From Massospora cicadina (lineage: Eukaryota; Entomophthoromycota; Entomophthoromycetes; Entomophthorales; Entomophthoraceae), in contig JAKSZP010015911.1 in NCBI GenBank assembly GCA_022478985.1, positions 62,001 to 126,000 of the forward strand: 64,000 nucleotides of DNA, written 5' to 3'. The translations under genes were made by a program, and so were the position numbers. Positions 32,640 to 44,077 of this stretch are shown here, one piece after another. Under the pieces are notes generated by a model. That model ran no database searches. It was not told the DNA's origin and was given only the letters and a program-made list of their open reading frames with translations. Each line of letters starts with the position of its first letter. Position 1 is the first letter of the stretch.

Positions 32640-34870
32640 CAAAAATTATTAGATTTAAGACTTACTATAAGCCCAAATAAGGAAGAGGGAGATGGAAAAA
32701 AATAATCAAATGCATCATTTTCTATGATAAATATACTACTTCTAATCAAATGGCCCTGGAGGAAGTTTTATTCAATATACCTTTTGGTTTGAGATTTTTG
32801 AGACTTATACATTTACCGCAGAGCATTTGAGACAGATTGGGGACATGTTACTTTAGGGATTTTTGTTCTTTGACCATAAATAAGCAGATCTAGAACCCGC
32901 TTTATTTTCTTTTCAGCAAGATTATTACCATATAATTTAGAAATAAGAGAGTTCTCAGTCTATGAGCATTTATAAAGCACTACAACATGATAATAGTCTA
33001 AATAAGATGTGGCAATATCATTCTGGGTACCCCCAACCCACTATACAAAACTCCCACTTGACCATTTTTGCCACCATGCCCTAACCATGGAGGTGTTAAA
33101 CAGAAACCAAAAAAACGTGAAAGTGCTGCGAAACCTGAATAGGCATCTCAGTCCCAGTTTTCAAGGTGTTTTTCCAGGCAGTTAATGACAACCACGACCT
33201 TAATGTATAAGTTTTGCAATGATTGGATGAACTAAATAATAAATTAGAACTGGAACATATTTTTCAAAGGTTATCAAGCCTTGGACAAGCGCAGAGTCAC
33301 CAACAAATGTAATCAAGGGATGACTTAACTTAGAGAGAAGGTTGAATATATCCATGATACTCCAGGGACATATTCCATCAGGATGAGGCATTTGAAGCAC
33401 TTAGCCAATACGCTTAACGCAAAATGAGGGTGGCCACTCAGCATTTTGGAGCAACATCAAGATTACCAACCGCCTCCTTCCTGAGTTGCAACAACTTAGA
33501 AATCAACAAAAAACCATGCAGTAAGATTTAAAGGATTGAGAGGACTAGTCTGGACGCTCCAACAGGAGAGCGTAGATCTTCTTCAGGCAAATAAGGAATT
33601 ATTACGTCATTTCCAATAATTTCTTAACACAGAGACTGTCCATAAGAGTGAATTGGAGGGCTTGCACGCTAGTGTGTCTGACATGCAAAGAGGCTATTCA
33701 GAATTGTGTCAGTTCAAGCAGAATTTCTTCAGGTGAAGGTTACCTTACCACTTGAGAGCGTAAAATTGAAGGTAATATACAAGATGGTAGGTGTTGAGGA
33801 CCTCATCAAACCATTCCCCCTGCTTGTTCAGAGCTTTTGGAAAAGAAACCATGGAAGAGGAGATTAGCCAAGAACTTAAGTATTAATCTACCTATTCATT
33901 ATTAATTTCATTGTTTAAATTTCCTCCTTCCATGGAGACATCAGCTCTTGAACATAGTCAACCTCATGCTAGTAACTCTGGACCTCAGGTTAGTGCTGCG
34001 CCAATGACGTCTGGTTCATAAAGTTTCTATCCAGGGTTTCAGATATCTATCTTATTAACCTTCCTAAATTCTGACAAGCACAGAAATGTGCAATCGTCCT
34101 TGAAAATGTTATATGACCATGCACTGAGCAATGACCTTTTAAAGCTACTACTATAATTAACTGTTAGCTGACCTGAGTCAATATTTGGTCATGCCCTACT
34201 TAACTTTTAAGAATTGGACTTTTTTATTTAGAAAACGCAGTTTTGCGAGGATTTGGGAGTTCCAAATGCATGGCTGCTCAGAAGGCTGGATTTATGATCA
34301 TTCAATTGATAAAGAACTAAACTATTCCCTAGTTCAATGAACAATTTTACCACAAGACCCATGTATTGATGGGTACAAAAAGCCATGGTAGACTTTAATG
34401 TCAAGATTGCGCACAAAATGCCACTAAGAATCATTTGGAGTTGCGCTGTTCTTTGCTTCTGGCACTAGTGAAGAATTTAGATACACCTTCTATGATCAAG
34501 TACCTGAGAAAGGTGCAAGTTACATCTAGACTGCTCAATGTAAGAGTGCCAATCAGTCAGCTCCCATGAGTTAATAAAGACAGAGGGATTACGGAGGCCT
34601 TCCCTCAACTTTGAAGAAACTTTAGCAATTTTTATAACCAAGACAAAGTAACTTGTTGGATCTGTGAATCTTAGGGGTTTTACGCGGCCTCCTACCCATA
34701 GTTCCGCCAAGAGGTGAATCTTATGACCTTTCAAGAGGGTGAAAGCCAGGGAAAAGAACTTAAAATATAAAGAGGACGCTCTAGTGCCAGTTGTCATCCA
34801 GTTTTGTCCCAAAAGTTAAGAATAAAATGTGAATCGTCCTAATACTAAAGAACCCAATCAGGGTATTTTC
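32640..34870 (+). pseudogene. Element I gag region (heavily decayed)
   Basis: Plus-strand region starting at a primer-binding-like box. Coiled-coil-prone pieces are readable: LDELNNKLELEHIFQRL (about 33222) and ETVHKSELEGLHASVSDMQR (33630-33690). No capsid motif or knuckle is clear. The minus-strand 111-codon frame at 34477-34812 matches nothing I know. No pol follows; the next feature is a family-B LTR. Confidence 0.45.
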
Positions 34871-34874
34871 ATGG

Positions 34875-35544
34875 TGTCAGACAATACCAGAACTAATAAG
34901 TGACCATGAAACAAGAGGAAAAAGAAGTTGTCCCTAAACATTATGCTACCCAAATTTTCCAAGCAAAATCAATTTTGAAGTTTTTTGGTATTTCTAAAAG
35001 ATGGCAGGTTTGGATGCTTCAGATGATGGGAATCGAGTTATATTGCCAAAAAGCCCAAACTTCTGTTGGGGATAATTCCTGATAAAAGTTGACAATTATT
35101 GAAGTTGGAGATCAACCTTAAATGACACAATCAAATCATGCTCTCTCAGAGCTACCCAACCTCAGGGTTCAAACCTGATACATGAGATGAGCACAAGCAA
35201 TTTAACTGAAATAATTGGGCTGCCACTAAACCCAATTTTTTATTCTAAGATCTAAACTTGGACTGTTGTTTAAATTTACCCAAGACATCTACCCAATTAC
35301 CCTTATATAGCTGACATTGAGACAGTAAACTTTACACTTTTTCTCCTTTTTGCAATTTGAAGTAAAAATTGGTATATTTTTATTAGGAAGTGCCTCTCTA
35401 AAAAAAGGTATCTGGAAAAAGACTTCCCAACCAAGAGAAAAAAACTGGGAATCAAACATCCCTAAACTTTGGGTCCCCTGTACTCAAGCTATTAAGGGAT
35501 ACAAGGTATTACACCCATGGTACCAACAAAACTAATACTCCCTG
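34875..35544 (+). repeat. LTR of family B, plus copy, first part
   Basis: Starts TGTCAGACAATACC. From about 35043 it aligns with the minus-strand copy at 45451-47130 (shared blocks AAAAGCCCAAACTTCTGT, AATTGGGCT, AGATCTAAACTTG, AACTTTGGGTC). P1 inserted at its right edge; a short continuation follows at 44032. Confidence 0.55.
35540..35544. repeat. P1 target site duplication, left copy
   Basis: CCCTG, against CCCTT at 44027-44031 (4 of 5). Confidence 0.6.
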
Positions 35545-36657
35545 TGTTGGGATTTTGCCCATATTCCCAGCCTGCTAGATTACCAGGAATCTCTAGGGGA
35601 TAATTCCCTAATGCGAGGTGAAGTGAAAATCAGTTGCCCTGATTTCAGAGTAACTATATTTGGGGATTTTAAGATATTCGCCTAGTCATAACCATCAGGG
35701 ATTGATTTGGATGAATGCTTAAGATCTCGTTGGGCGGAGTTTCTGAAAATAGGTGCATCTGATAGTGATTAACTATCAGGTGTACTGATTGGGATTGGTC
35801 AGGTTTCATCACTGACTAATTAGAAATGTAAGTAGTAAGTTGCGAGACGAGTGATGTCACCTGCAACTAGCAAATCAATCAGTTGGTTCATGACCTGCCT
35901 TAATAAATAACAAGTCCCATTACCTAAGCAGGTCGCTAGCCAAATATGGTTGGTTCACTTGGATTGAGAGGAAAACGTTAGGGACACATTTTTTGACTCT
36001 TTCTGTTTTAGGTCTCAAGGATGTCCAATGACGGAATCCTAGCCAGGATGGGGAAGACCATTGCTGCTAAGACGAGGATGGGTGATTTAATGGCAACGGC
36101 TGCATTTTTATTAAAGAGGTGTCAACTGAGGGTTGAGCACCAAATCTCCACTATAAATATCTTAGAATTCATCAATAAATATTGAAGTTTTAATCTGGTA
36201 TATAGTTTTAAGTAGAAAACTTTATCACCTTTCATTTTGTTCTATTCTTTCTCAAGGATATTATTGCTGTTTGAGTTAATTGGGATACTCTTTAAGGAAA
36301 AGAGTAAGGGTCTGAGCAGGGATCCAGAGAAGAAGTGGAGTAAATTAGGGATTGCTGCCAACTGTGTGTCAAAATGGAGAAACTGTCACCAGGGAATCTC
36401 AGAGAAGATTGGGTTATACAGAACAAGGGAAAGAATCCCTATTTTAAGATATCTCAAGTATTTTGAGCGGAAATACTGGCCAAGTGTTGAGCTGAGATCT
36501 AAGAATTCATTCACTACAGATGATAGTCGTCATACTATTATCAACTGATATTAACAACAATACAATGCGGACAAATTGCATAAGAACTAAACCTGTGCAA
36601 GTAATAAGTTTATAGGGGTTATTGGCCAAATAATAATCAGACCCATAAATTTATACA
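35545..36657 (+). repeat. P1 5' LTR (family A)
   Basis: 1,113 bp, TGTTGGGATTTTGCCC to TTTATACA. It aligns with the 3' LTR and with both M1 LTRs. It contains the conserved inverted repeat CATCTGATAG/CTATCAGGTG (35756-35782). Confidence 0.9.
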
Positions 36658-36660
36658 AAA

Positions 36661-36676
36661 TGGTGCTCACTACAGG
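36661..36676 (+). other. P1 primer-binding-like box
   Basis: TGGTGCTCACTACAGG, three bases after the LTR. Confidence 0.7.
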
Positions 36677-36689
36677 GGTGTAGTTGAGT

Positions 36690-37490
36690 AGAACTTAGAA
36701 CATGATGTCCTATCAAGATGTTCTTAATTCCAGACATGAAGTGGATCATGTTCATTGGCGTTCACCCAGCTCAGAAGTGGAGCTCCGAGTGAAGTGAATA
36801 TATAATGCCCAAGTGTTGGGAAAAGGACTTGCATCCTAGATATGGAACTATCTAGTGCTGCAAGAAAACCTGTTCCACATGACATCTACTTGAGATGAAG
36901 AGTATCAGCAGGGCCAACTCAGGTTGAAATTGGGCCCACTGGAAATAGTCCCAAGGAACATTTGGATCAACTCAGGTTGAAATTGGGTCCGCTCTAAATA
37001 GTTTTGAGTAGTGAGTGTCTAGATGAGGCATTGGATGAAATAGGAAGCAATCAGTCAGGAGAATTGGACTGCTACGCCAATGAAGATATGAAGGTAAAAC
37101 AGGAAGCGTTTGATCCAAGATAGTGGAGAAAATCGTTTAACTCAATAACGCTCAACCAATGATAAGAAGTTTCTTGAGATGAGTTCATCAATTCAGTAGA
37201 AATTGGATGAAGCTAAAGAAACCAGAACAACATGTGTAAATAAAGATGGCAATAAATGCCAAAAATCGCTTTTAGGAGAAAAACGATTTGAACAAAAAGG
37301 ATAGAAACTGTTGGCTAATGAGATACAAGGATCCATGCATCAGTTGCTGAAATATGAGATGAAATTAGGACCTGTTAACCAAATAATGAATCTTTCTAAG
37401 GCCTAATATATTCAAGAGTATTGCCAAAGTCAGCAAGTGTAGCCTATACGTGAAGAAACAGTGCTGCTGGTTGTATAGTGAAGAAGGTTA
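36690..37490 (+). pseudogene. P1 gag-like ORF
   Basis: Begins near MMSYQDVLNSRHEVDHVHWR (36701 on), parallel to M1. A charged helical segment follows (SSSIQQKLDEAKETR, about 37175; QLLKYEMKLGPVNQIMN, about 37340). About 260 residues, no knuckle, stops throughout. By position it is Gag; the sequence alone does not show it. Confidence 0.45.
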
Positions 37491-37542
37491 ATACTAATTG
37501 GAATTATTGAGCCTAAGAGAAACTATCTGCAATGTTCCCAGC

Positions 37543-37734
37543 GGACCACTGAATCATTAAATGGTTATGTCCTGAGATTTTGGTCAAGTCCTAGATGACC
37601 ACTGAACCAAATTGATGGTTAAATCTTAAGAGGACAAAATTTTGAACCATGATAACTGGTAGGTCAGAGTTACCTAGGACCCAGTTTGGATGAAGGGAAA
37701 AGAAGGACCTCTGAACCTTTTTGTAGGTTGCAAG
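37543..37734 (+). repeat. P1 hairpin module 1 (5' of pol)
   Basis: Four hairpin-like units: 37543-37572 (GGAC...GTCC), 37597-37625, 37632-37655 and 37705-37734 (GAACC...GGTT). It repeats the module at 40854-41053, with the same unit order and the same intervening CTGGTAGGTC/CCTAGGA block. Confidence 0.8.
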
Positions 37735-37789
37735 TACCATTGCAAAAAGAAAAATACAAAAATATATATAATATTAAAAAATCGATTTA

Positions 37790-40700
37790 ATTGGTCTATG
37801 GGTTTTGAACTTAGGAAGCAACAAGAAATGCTAGCGGAAATCCTAGAAAATCAGGGAACTTCACTGAGTATCAAGAATGATAAAACCATACCACCAGGAT
37901 CAAATATGATAGTTAACACAGGGTTGACATTGGAGATACCTGAGCTGCTGTATGGGGAGGTCAGAAGCCCCTGGAAGAACGCCAGAGTAGAGCCGTGGGT
38001 GGCTCCTGGAATAATAATGCCAGGTCATAAAGAAATTCGAGTTCTCCTGGCGAATTTAAGTGAAAAACTGGTGAAGATCAAGAATAATCATATCATAGCG
38101 TTTGTTTATCTAATCGTGATGGCTGAATTGAGGAGATTCCACAATTTTGGGACTCTCAATGAGATGGGATTACCAGCAGGGGTAACTGAAAGTATCAACC
38201 TATTAGTTGATCAAGAGCAACTCGCTGATCTTGTGGAAGGACAGCAATAAGAGGTGCTTGAATTGTTTGAAAAGTATTAGGAAGTATTCGCCCAGGATGA
38301 CCATGATTTGGGATGTGCAATAGATGTGATCCACAAGGTTGACGCTAGGAAAATTTGCTGATAAGGATGAGATTGATTTGATGGTTGAAGGCAGCTGAAG
38401 TGGTAGTGGAAGAAGAGATCAGCAAACTAGTGAAGCATGGGCTTCTAGTTCCATCATCAAGTCCCTGGTTGAATCCAATTCTTATTGTAAAGAAATAAGA
38501 TGGCTCTAATCAGGTGGTGATTGATTACCAGAAGCTAAATAAGATTATGAAGAGGGATTCATATCCTCTACCAAGAATTGACAATGCACTAGATTAATTT
38601 GGAGAATCGAAGTATTTCTCCACAATTGATCTGATATCAGGATATTGGAAAATCGATTTGCCAAGAGAAGACCAAGAAATATGTGCGATTATTACCTTGC
38701 AGGGGCTATACCAATTGGCGAGGATGCCCCATGGTCTATGCAATGCTCCTGCAACGTTCCAGAGGGCTATGGACGCTATACTGAGTAACTTTTAGTTGAC
38801 GTGCATCCTGGTGTACTTAAACGATATCAATGTGTTCAGTAGGACGTTTACTGACCATTTACACCACTTGGAAGAAGTATTCAAGAGACTATCCACGGCT
38901 AACTTGAAGATAAATCTGAGGAAGTGTCACTTCTTCAAGAAAGAGTTGGAATAACTGGGATTTGTAATCAACTCTAGTGGATTGCAGCCGCAAGCCCAGT
39001 AGATTGAAGCCATAGAATGGATGGCTGTTCCAAAGAGTGTCTGAGATATCCAAGTGTTCCTTGGAATGGTCAGATACTACAAAAGATTTATTCAGGACTT
39101 TGCCTGAATTGCCAAGCCCTTATTACATCTGTTGAAGGATCTGAAAAAGGTTTTGTATGGAATGAAGAAGCGCAGGAATTTTTTAATGAGTTACGCCAAT
39201 ATCTAATAGATTCTCCAATTTTGAAATATCTGAATTTCAATCAAGAATTTATTATATAAACTGATGCTTGGTTGATAGCGATTGTCGCTGTATTAAACCA
39301 AGTAGACGAACTTGGGGATGAACATCCTGTGGAGTATATGATCCAAACACTCTCGGCCGCTGAGAGGAATTACACTGTAACAGAGCGTGAATGCCTTGCA
39401 GTCATTTACACCTGTAAGCAGCTTTGGGTGTATATCCACATAACGCACTTTAAAGTGGTGATGGACCACTCCTCATTGCATTGGCTCCATAACTTGAGAG
39501 AACCAGAAGGATGACTGTCCCAATGGGCACTTAAGTTACAGGCTTACATTTATAAGATTATCTACTGAGTGGAGCTTCTCACCTGAATGCGGATGGCTTA
39601 ACGCAGTTACCAATGGTCCAGATGGTATACCCACAGGCGGATGAGTTACTTCAGAATGGTTGATGGAGAAATTTTGAATGAGCCCCAAGAAATCCAAGGT
39701 GCTCTTCAAAAGGTGATGGAAAACACCAAGACCATGGATGGACAAGTGTTTAAGACAATTAATGGGAAGCGGTTCTTATTCCTGAAGCCATTGGAAAGAG
39801 CAGCTATTGTTCAAGATGCTCATAAGGTTGTCAGACATGAAGGCCTAAGAAAAACAACTGACCATATTTGCTAGACTACTACTGGGAGTCAGTCAACTAT
39901 GATTTCACCAACTATCTAGCTTGTTGTGTGGAGTGCCAGCTGCACAAGCCACATAAGAATACAACTGGATAATGACTAATCCACCCTGGATTTGGCTGGC
40001 ATATGGAGTCCATCGATATGATGGGACTGTTGATGATAAGAAAATGGGGAGTCAAGTTCATAATAGTTGGTATCAACTATCTGAAGAGATGGGTTGAGAT
40101 GAAGTCCCTGGTGAAAGTAGATGCTACCAGCACCGCAAAGTTCATCCTGGATCAAGTAGTATATTAACAAGGATGCCCACAGAACCTGCTTAGCAATAAT
40201 GGGACAAAGATCATGTCTCATGTGATCCCATGGTTGAATGAGAAAATGGGGATCTGAGGAGTTGTGTCTGTAACCTACTAGCCAGAGACAAACATACTGG
40301 TATAACAAGTGAATGGAATGCTGGCCATGACGCTGAGGAAGCTGGTCACAGGAATAACTTCCATGTTGGGAACATACTTGAGTTTGGTGATGTTTGCCTA
40401 AAATATCAGTCAGCATAGGGTGACGAGAAAATTCGCCGTTTACATTGCTATATGGGAGGAAGGCCGTGTGCCACCAATTTTATATTTGATGGTGGAACCA
40501 ATATTGGGGATGAGTGCCAAACAGTACTTGAACCAATTGACAAATATCCTGATTGAGATGCAATTTCAAGCATTCAATTTGACTTTAAAGAATTGGATGC
40601 AAGCGAAATCAATGGACAATGAGAACCAACTGGCCTTATCAGAATACCTATTAGGGAAAAGAGTTGCCTAATGCAATATTCATGGTTTGGGGAGAAGAAA

Positions 40701-40830
40701 CAAGCTGGATGCATTGTGGTCGGGTCCATTTGAGATTATCACAAAGCTGGTGACTGACGCCTACTCCATCAAGGGTCTCTTGGATAGAAGAGTTGTAAAT
40801 TGAGTCCATACTTAGTATTTGAAGCATTGA
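37790..40830 (+). pseudogene. P1 pol: dUTPase-like, RT, RNase H, integrase
   Basis: dUTPase-like (37850-38110): IPPGSNMIVNTGLTLEIP, YGEVRSPW, EPWVAPGIIMPGHKEI (Met and His in place of the motif-3 Asp and Tyr), then IIAFVYLI; linker FGTLNEMGL. RT (38400-39110): VVIDYQKLNKI, FSTIDLISGYWKIDLP, MPHGLCNAPATFQ, and VYLNDINVFS at 38811-38840, so YLDD is YLND. RNase H (39120-39560): LSAAERNYTVTERECLAVIY, VVMDHSSLHWL. Integrase (39640-40830): AHKVVRHEGLRK, CCVECQ zinc end, MESIDMMGLL, NNGTKI where DNG is expected, WSGPFEIITKL. No protease is evident between module 1 and the dUTPase region. The open frame from 37690 begins inside the hairpin module, so its first 30 or so codons are not protein. Confidence 0.85.
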
Positions 40831-40853
40831 TCGATGAAAAAAAAGTTCCCAAA

Positions 40854-41053
40854 GGACTGATGAATCATTAAGTTGGTCATGTCCTGATGATTAGGTCAAG
40901 TCTGAAAAAAGGACCTTTGAACCAATATAGATGGTTAAGTCCAAAAAAAGGACCTCTGAATCATAGAAAACTGGTAGGTCTAAGAATACCTAGGATCCAG
41001 TATGGGGGAAAAATAAAAAAGATGGACTGCTGAACCAAAACAAGGTTAAGTCC
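40854..41053 (+). repeat. P1 hairpin module 2 (3' of pol)
   Basis: Units at 40854-40884, 40911-40942 (GGAC...GAACCA...TGGTT...GTCC), 40950-40980 and 41024-41053 (GGAC...AACC...GGTT...GTCC). Direct repeat of module 1 in the same element, about 3.1 kb away. Confidence 0.8.
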
Positions 41054-41165
41054 CATGAAAAAAATGAAGAAAAAATAAAAGATTGATAAAGATAATGGAA
41101 AAAAGATTATAAACTGCATAGAAAAAACAATATATTTTTATAATTTTTATTTTTATTAATTATCA

Positions 41166-42895
41166 TTAATATGGGGATGATTCGCCTATGTCGCCTCTTG
41201 GGGGAGGGAGGATGGATTGCTGTAGGAATGAATAACCCGTCAAAATTGATGTGAGATTGGATGCTAGCAAGGGCTAGACCTACACAAAACCAAGTTCTTT
41301 GAGCAGATGCAGATACCTGCGAGAAAGCAACTAGGGGAAGGGAAATTGAAATGTTGGAAGAAGCCAATTGTGAAACCCTGGAGTGGGGAGGGAAGCAACA
41401 GTATAGAAAGAGGCAGTTGGTGAATAACCCTGAGTAATCCTAATATAGTACCAGAGCTGGAAGATTAGCCTTGAGCGCTTGCCGATGGGCTTTATCAAGA
41501 ACACTGAACATATGGGCTGATAGTGAACAAGGGATGCTAGACGGGGCTGCTGAATCATACCCCTATTAAAGCCATTAGTGTAAGATACTGATGGGAAGCA
41601 CCAGAAGCAAGACAGTCATGCAAGGAGTGAATGGCATCCTGCAAGTGACAACTATGAGCTTCTCAGAAGCTAAAGCAGAAGGAGCAATGGAACCCAGGAG
41701 AGACTGGAAGCTTTGCAGCCCAACTTTGAAGAACTTTGCCAGCAAAGTGAAGAGCATAAGCAGCAGTATCCCAATCTAGGATGTTCTCAAGGTTAGAGGG
41801 ATTCAGCGCTATATATAAAGCCTCAGTGACTTGGGCCCTCAATTCTGTGTAGGGGAGTTCAAAATGAATACTGTTGCCAATAGTGAGCTTTGTAGGCAAG
41901 ACAGCAGGCTTTTAGTATTTTCCAAGTCAGAAGAGGAACTCAGGAAGCAAGTCTGACCTGGCAAAAAGAGCAATCAATAGCAAAGGGCATAATTTCAGGA
42001 GCATCCATGATGATGTTTGGCACATATGCAAAAGGAGCGAATCCAGGAGAGTTTTGAAATCCAACTCTGGAATTGCCAACAGAGGGAGAATCAGCCGCGA
42101 GTCATTTGAAACAATTGCTAGCCTGGTTTCCAAAGGGTTGGTTACCGTTTCCAGAAATTCCACAGAAGGAATAGCCGCTGATTCCAGACTAGGTGTATGA
42201 GTCCTGGAAGGACCATAGAAGAGGTTCCGTCACACATCCCAACTCATCTACTGGAAGAACCAAAGATCTTGATCAGAAAAACTGTTGAGTAGCTGGTGAA
42301 ACTGCAACTTGGAATTCGATATATGAGCTGGATGAGTGGGGGGATGTCAGACTTTTATGGAAGTTGACATTATGCACTCTACAATCCATAAAGCTTTTAT
42401 TTTGAGAAATTTATTATAAAATTAATGAGATAAGCTCTCCAGAGAAGAATTAAGAATGATTTGAGCCAATAGTTTATGAGAAGAAGATAACAAGGGTGAA
42501 CATAAATAGCCATTCTTAATTGGGCCGCAAAATGAATATCAATGGCAAGAGTCTCCTGTCGAGGATGAGGAGAAAATAAGGAAATTGAGGACGCCAGACC
42601 AAGAATCCTGAATACGACAGCAGGGCATATGCCCTGAAGAGGGAAAACTGGATCCTTGAATTAATGTTGTCATGAGTAAATTGATCAGCCTGGAATTCAG
42701 TAGATCATGGAAGACAGCACTCTGAGTAGGCGGTGGTGTAGGAGGAAGAGGAAGAGAGCCGCATGCTGAAGGTCATTCTGAGCAGTGTTGAGTATTGACA
42801 ATTGTACTCCGCTTGAGCAAATGAAGTATTTGACTGAGTGTCTGAAGCGGTGTTCTCCTACCCCAGTCCTTTTCTCTCTGGAAATCTAAGCAAGA
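41166..42895 (-). pseudogene. P1 antisense ORF (aORF)
   Basis: Antisense counterpart of M1 8170-9911. Open pieces at 42163-41927, 41899-41663, 41757-41575, 41558-41331 and 41367-41166 (stop TAA at 41168-41166). Shared with M1: LLDSLLLHMCQTSSWMLLKL, LRAQVTEALYIALNPSNLEN, and a C-terminus GYSFLQQSILPP.RGDIG followed by a stop at the same place. Several frameshifts. No domain recognised. Confidence 0.55.
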
Positions 42896-42904
42896 GGGGG
42901 GATG
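42891..42904 (+). other. P1 polypurine tract
   Basis: CAAGAGGGGGGATG directly before the 3' LTR. Confidence 0.8.
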
Positions 42905-44026
42905 TGTTGGGATTTTTGCCCATATTCCAAGCCTGATAGACTACCAGAAATCGCTAGGAAATAATTCCATAATGCAAGGTGAATTGGAAATCAGATGACC
43001 CTTATTTCAGAGTAACTATGTTTGGGGGATTTTAGAATATTTGCATGGTTAGATCTATCAGGTATCGATCTGGATGAATGCTTAAGATCTCATTGGGTGG
43101 AGTTGCTGACGAAATAGGTGCATCTGATAGTGATTAACTATCAATTGTACTGATTAGGATTAGTTGGGTTTAATCACCAACTGATTGGGAATGTAAGTAG
43201 TAAGTTGTGAGGTGAGTGATGCCACCTGCAACTAGCAAATCGATCAGTTGGTTTGTGATCTGCTTTAATGGGTAACAAGTTCCATTACCTAAGCAGGTCG
43301 CTAGCCAAATATGGTTGGTTCACTTGGATTGAGAGGAAAACGTTAGGGACACATTTTCTGACTCATTCTGTTTTAGGTCTCAAAGATGTCCAATGATGGA
43401 ACCCTAGCCAGGATGGGGAAGACCATCACTGCTGAGACAAGGATGGGTGATACAATGGCAATGGCTGCCTTTTCATCAAAGAGGTGTCAACTGAAGTTTG
43501 AGCGTTGAATCCCCCTCTATAAATTCCCTAGAATTTACCAATAAATAAAGAAGTTTTTATATGTTATATAGTTTTAATTAGAAAACTTTATCATCTTTCA
43601 CCTGTTCTATTCTTTCCCGGGGATATTATTGCTGTGTGTGATAATTGGGAGACTCTTTAAGGAAAAGAGTAAGGATCTGAGCGGGGATCCAGAGAAGAAG
43701 CGGAAACAAATTGGGGATTGCTGCCAACTGTGTGTCAAACTGGAGAGGCTGTCACCAAGGAATCTCAGAAAAGATTGGTTTTACAGTACAAGGGAACAAA
43801 TCCCTATTTTGAGACACCTTAAGTATTTTGAGCAAAAACTACTGGACAAGCGTTGGGTGAGATTTAAGAATTTCATTCAACTACAGATAATAGTTGTCAT
43901 ACTATTATTAACTGATATATCAACAACAATACAATGCGGACAAATTGCACAAGAACTGAACCTGTGCAAGTAATAAGTTTATAGGGGTTATTGGCTGAAT
44001 AAAAACCAGAACCATAAATTTTTACA
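42905..44026 (+). repeat. P1 3' LTR (family A)
   Basis: 1,122 bp, TGTTGGGATTTTTGCCC to TTTTTACA. Aligned with the 5' LTR but with many differences, so the insertion is not recent. Confidence 0.9.
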
Positions 44027-44031
44027 CCCTT
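44027..44031. repeat. P1 target site duplication, right copy
   Basis: CCCTT against CCCTG at 35540-35544. Confidence 0.6.
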
Positions 44032-44076
44032 CCAGGTAAACCCTGAGTTCATGGTGAAAACAAAATAAAAATAAAC
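44032..44076 (+). repeat. LTR family B, plus copy, last part
   Basis: Short continuation of the LTR begun at 34875, lying between P1 and a gag start codon at 44078. Confidence 0.4.
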
Positions 44077-44077
44077 A

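Larger units (their letters stand above)
35545..44026 (+). mobile_element. P1: near-complete gypsy element of the M1 family
   Basis: 8,482 bp with two LTRs of about 1.1 kb (TG...CA), primer-binding-like box, polypurine tract and a 4-of-5 target duplication. Internal order: gag-like ORF, hairpin module 1, pol (dUTPase-like, RT, RNase H, integrase), hairpin module 2, antisense ORF. Pol has scattered stops but few indels, so it is the best-preserved gypsy pol in the window. Confidence 0.9.

Noticed and set aside
34477..34812. Minus-strand frame of 111 codons in element I
   Set aside because: No match to anything known, opposite to the surrounding gag-like region, and no second copy in the window.
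35160..35182. GGTTCAAACC, a B-box-like motif in the family-B LTR
   Set aside because: No A-box or foldable tRNA arms around it; the minus copy of the LTR has it altered.
37690..37790. Apparent N-terminus of the P1 dUTPase-RT frame
   Set aside because: These codons read through the end of hairpin module 1 and an AT-rich spacer; they are not conserved as protein.
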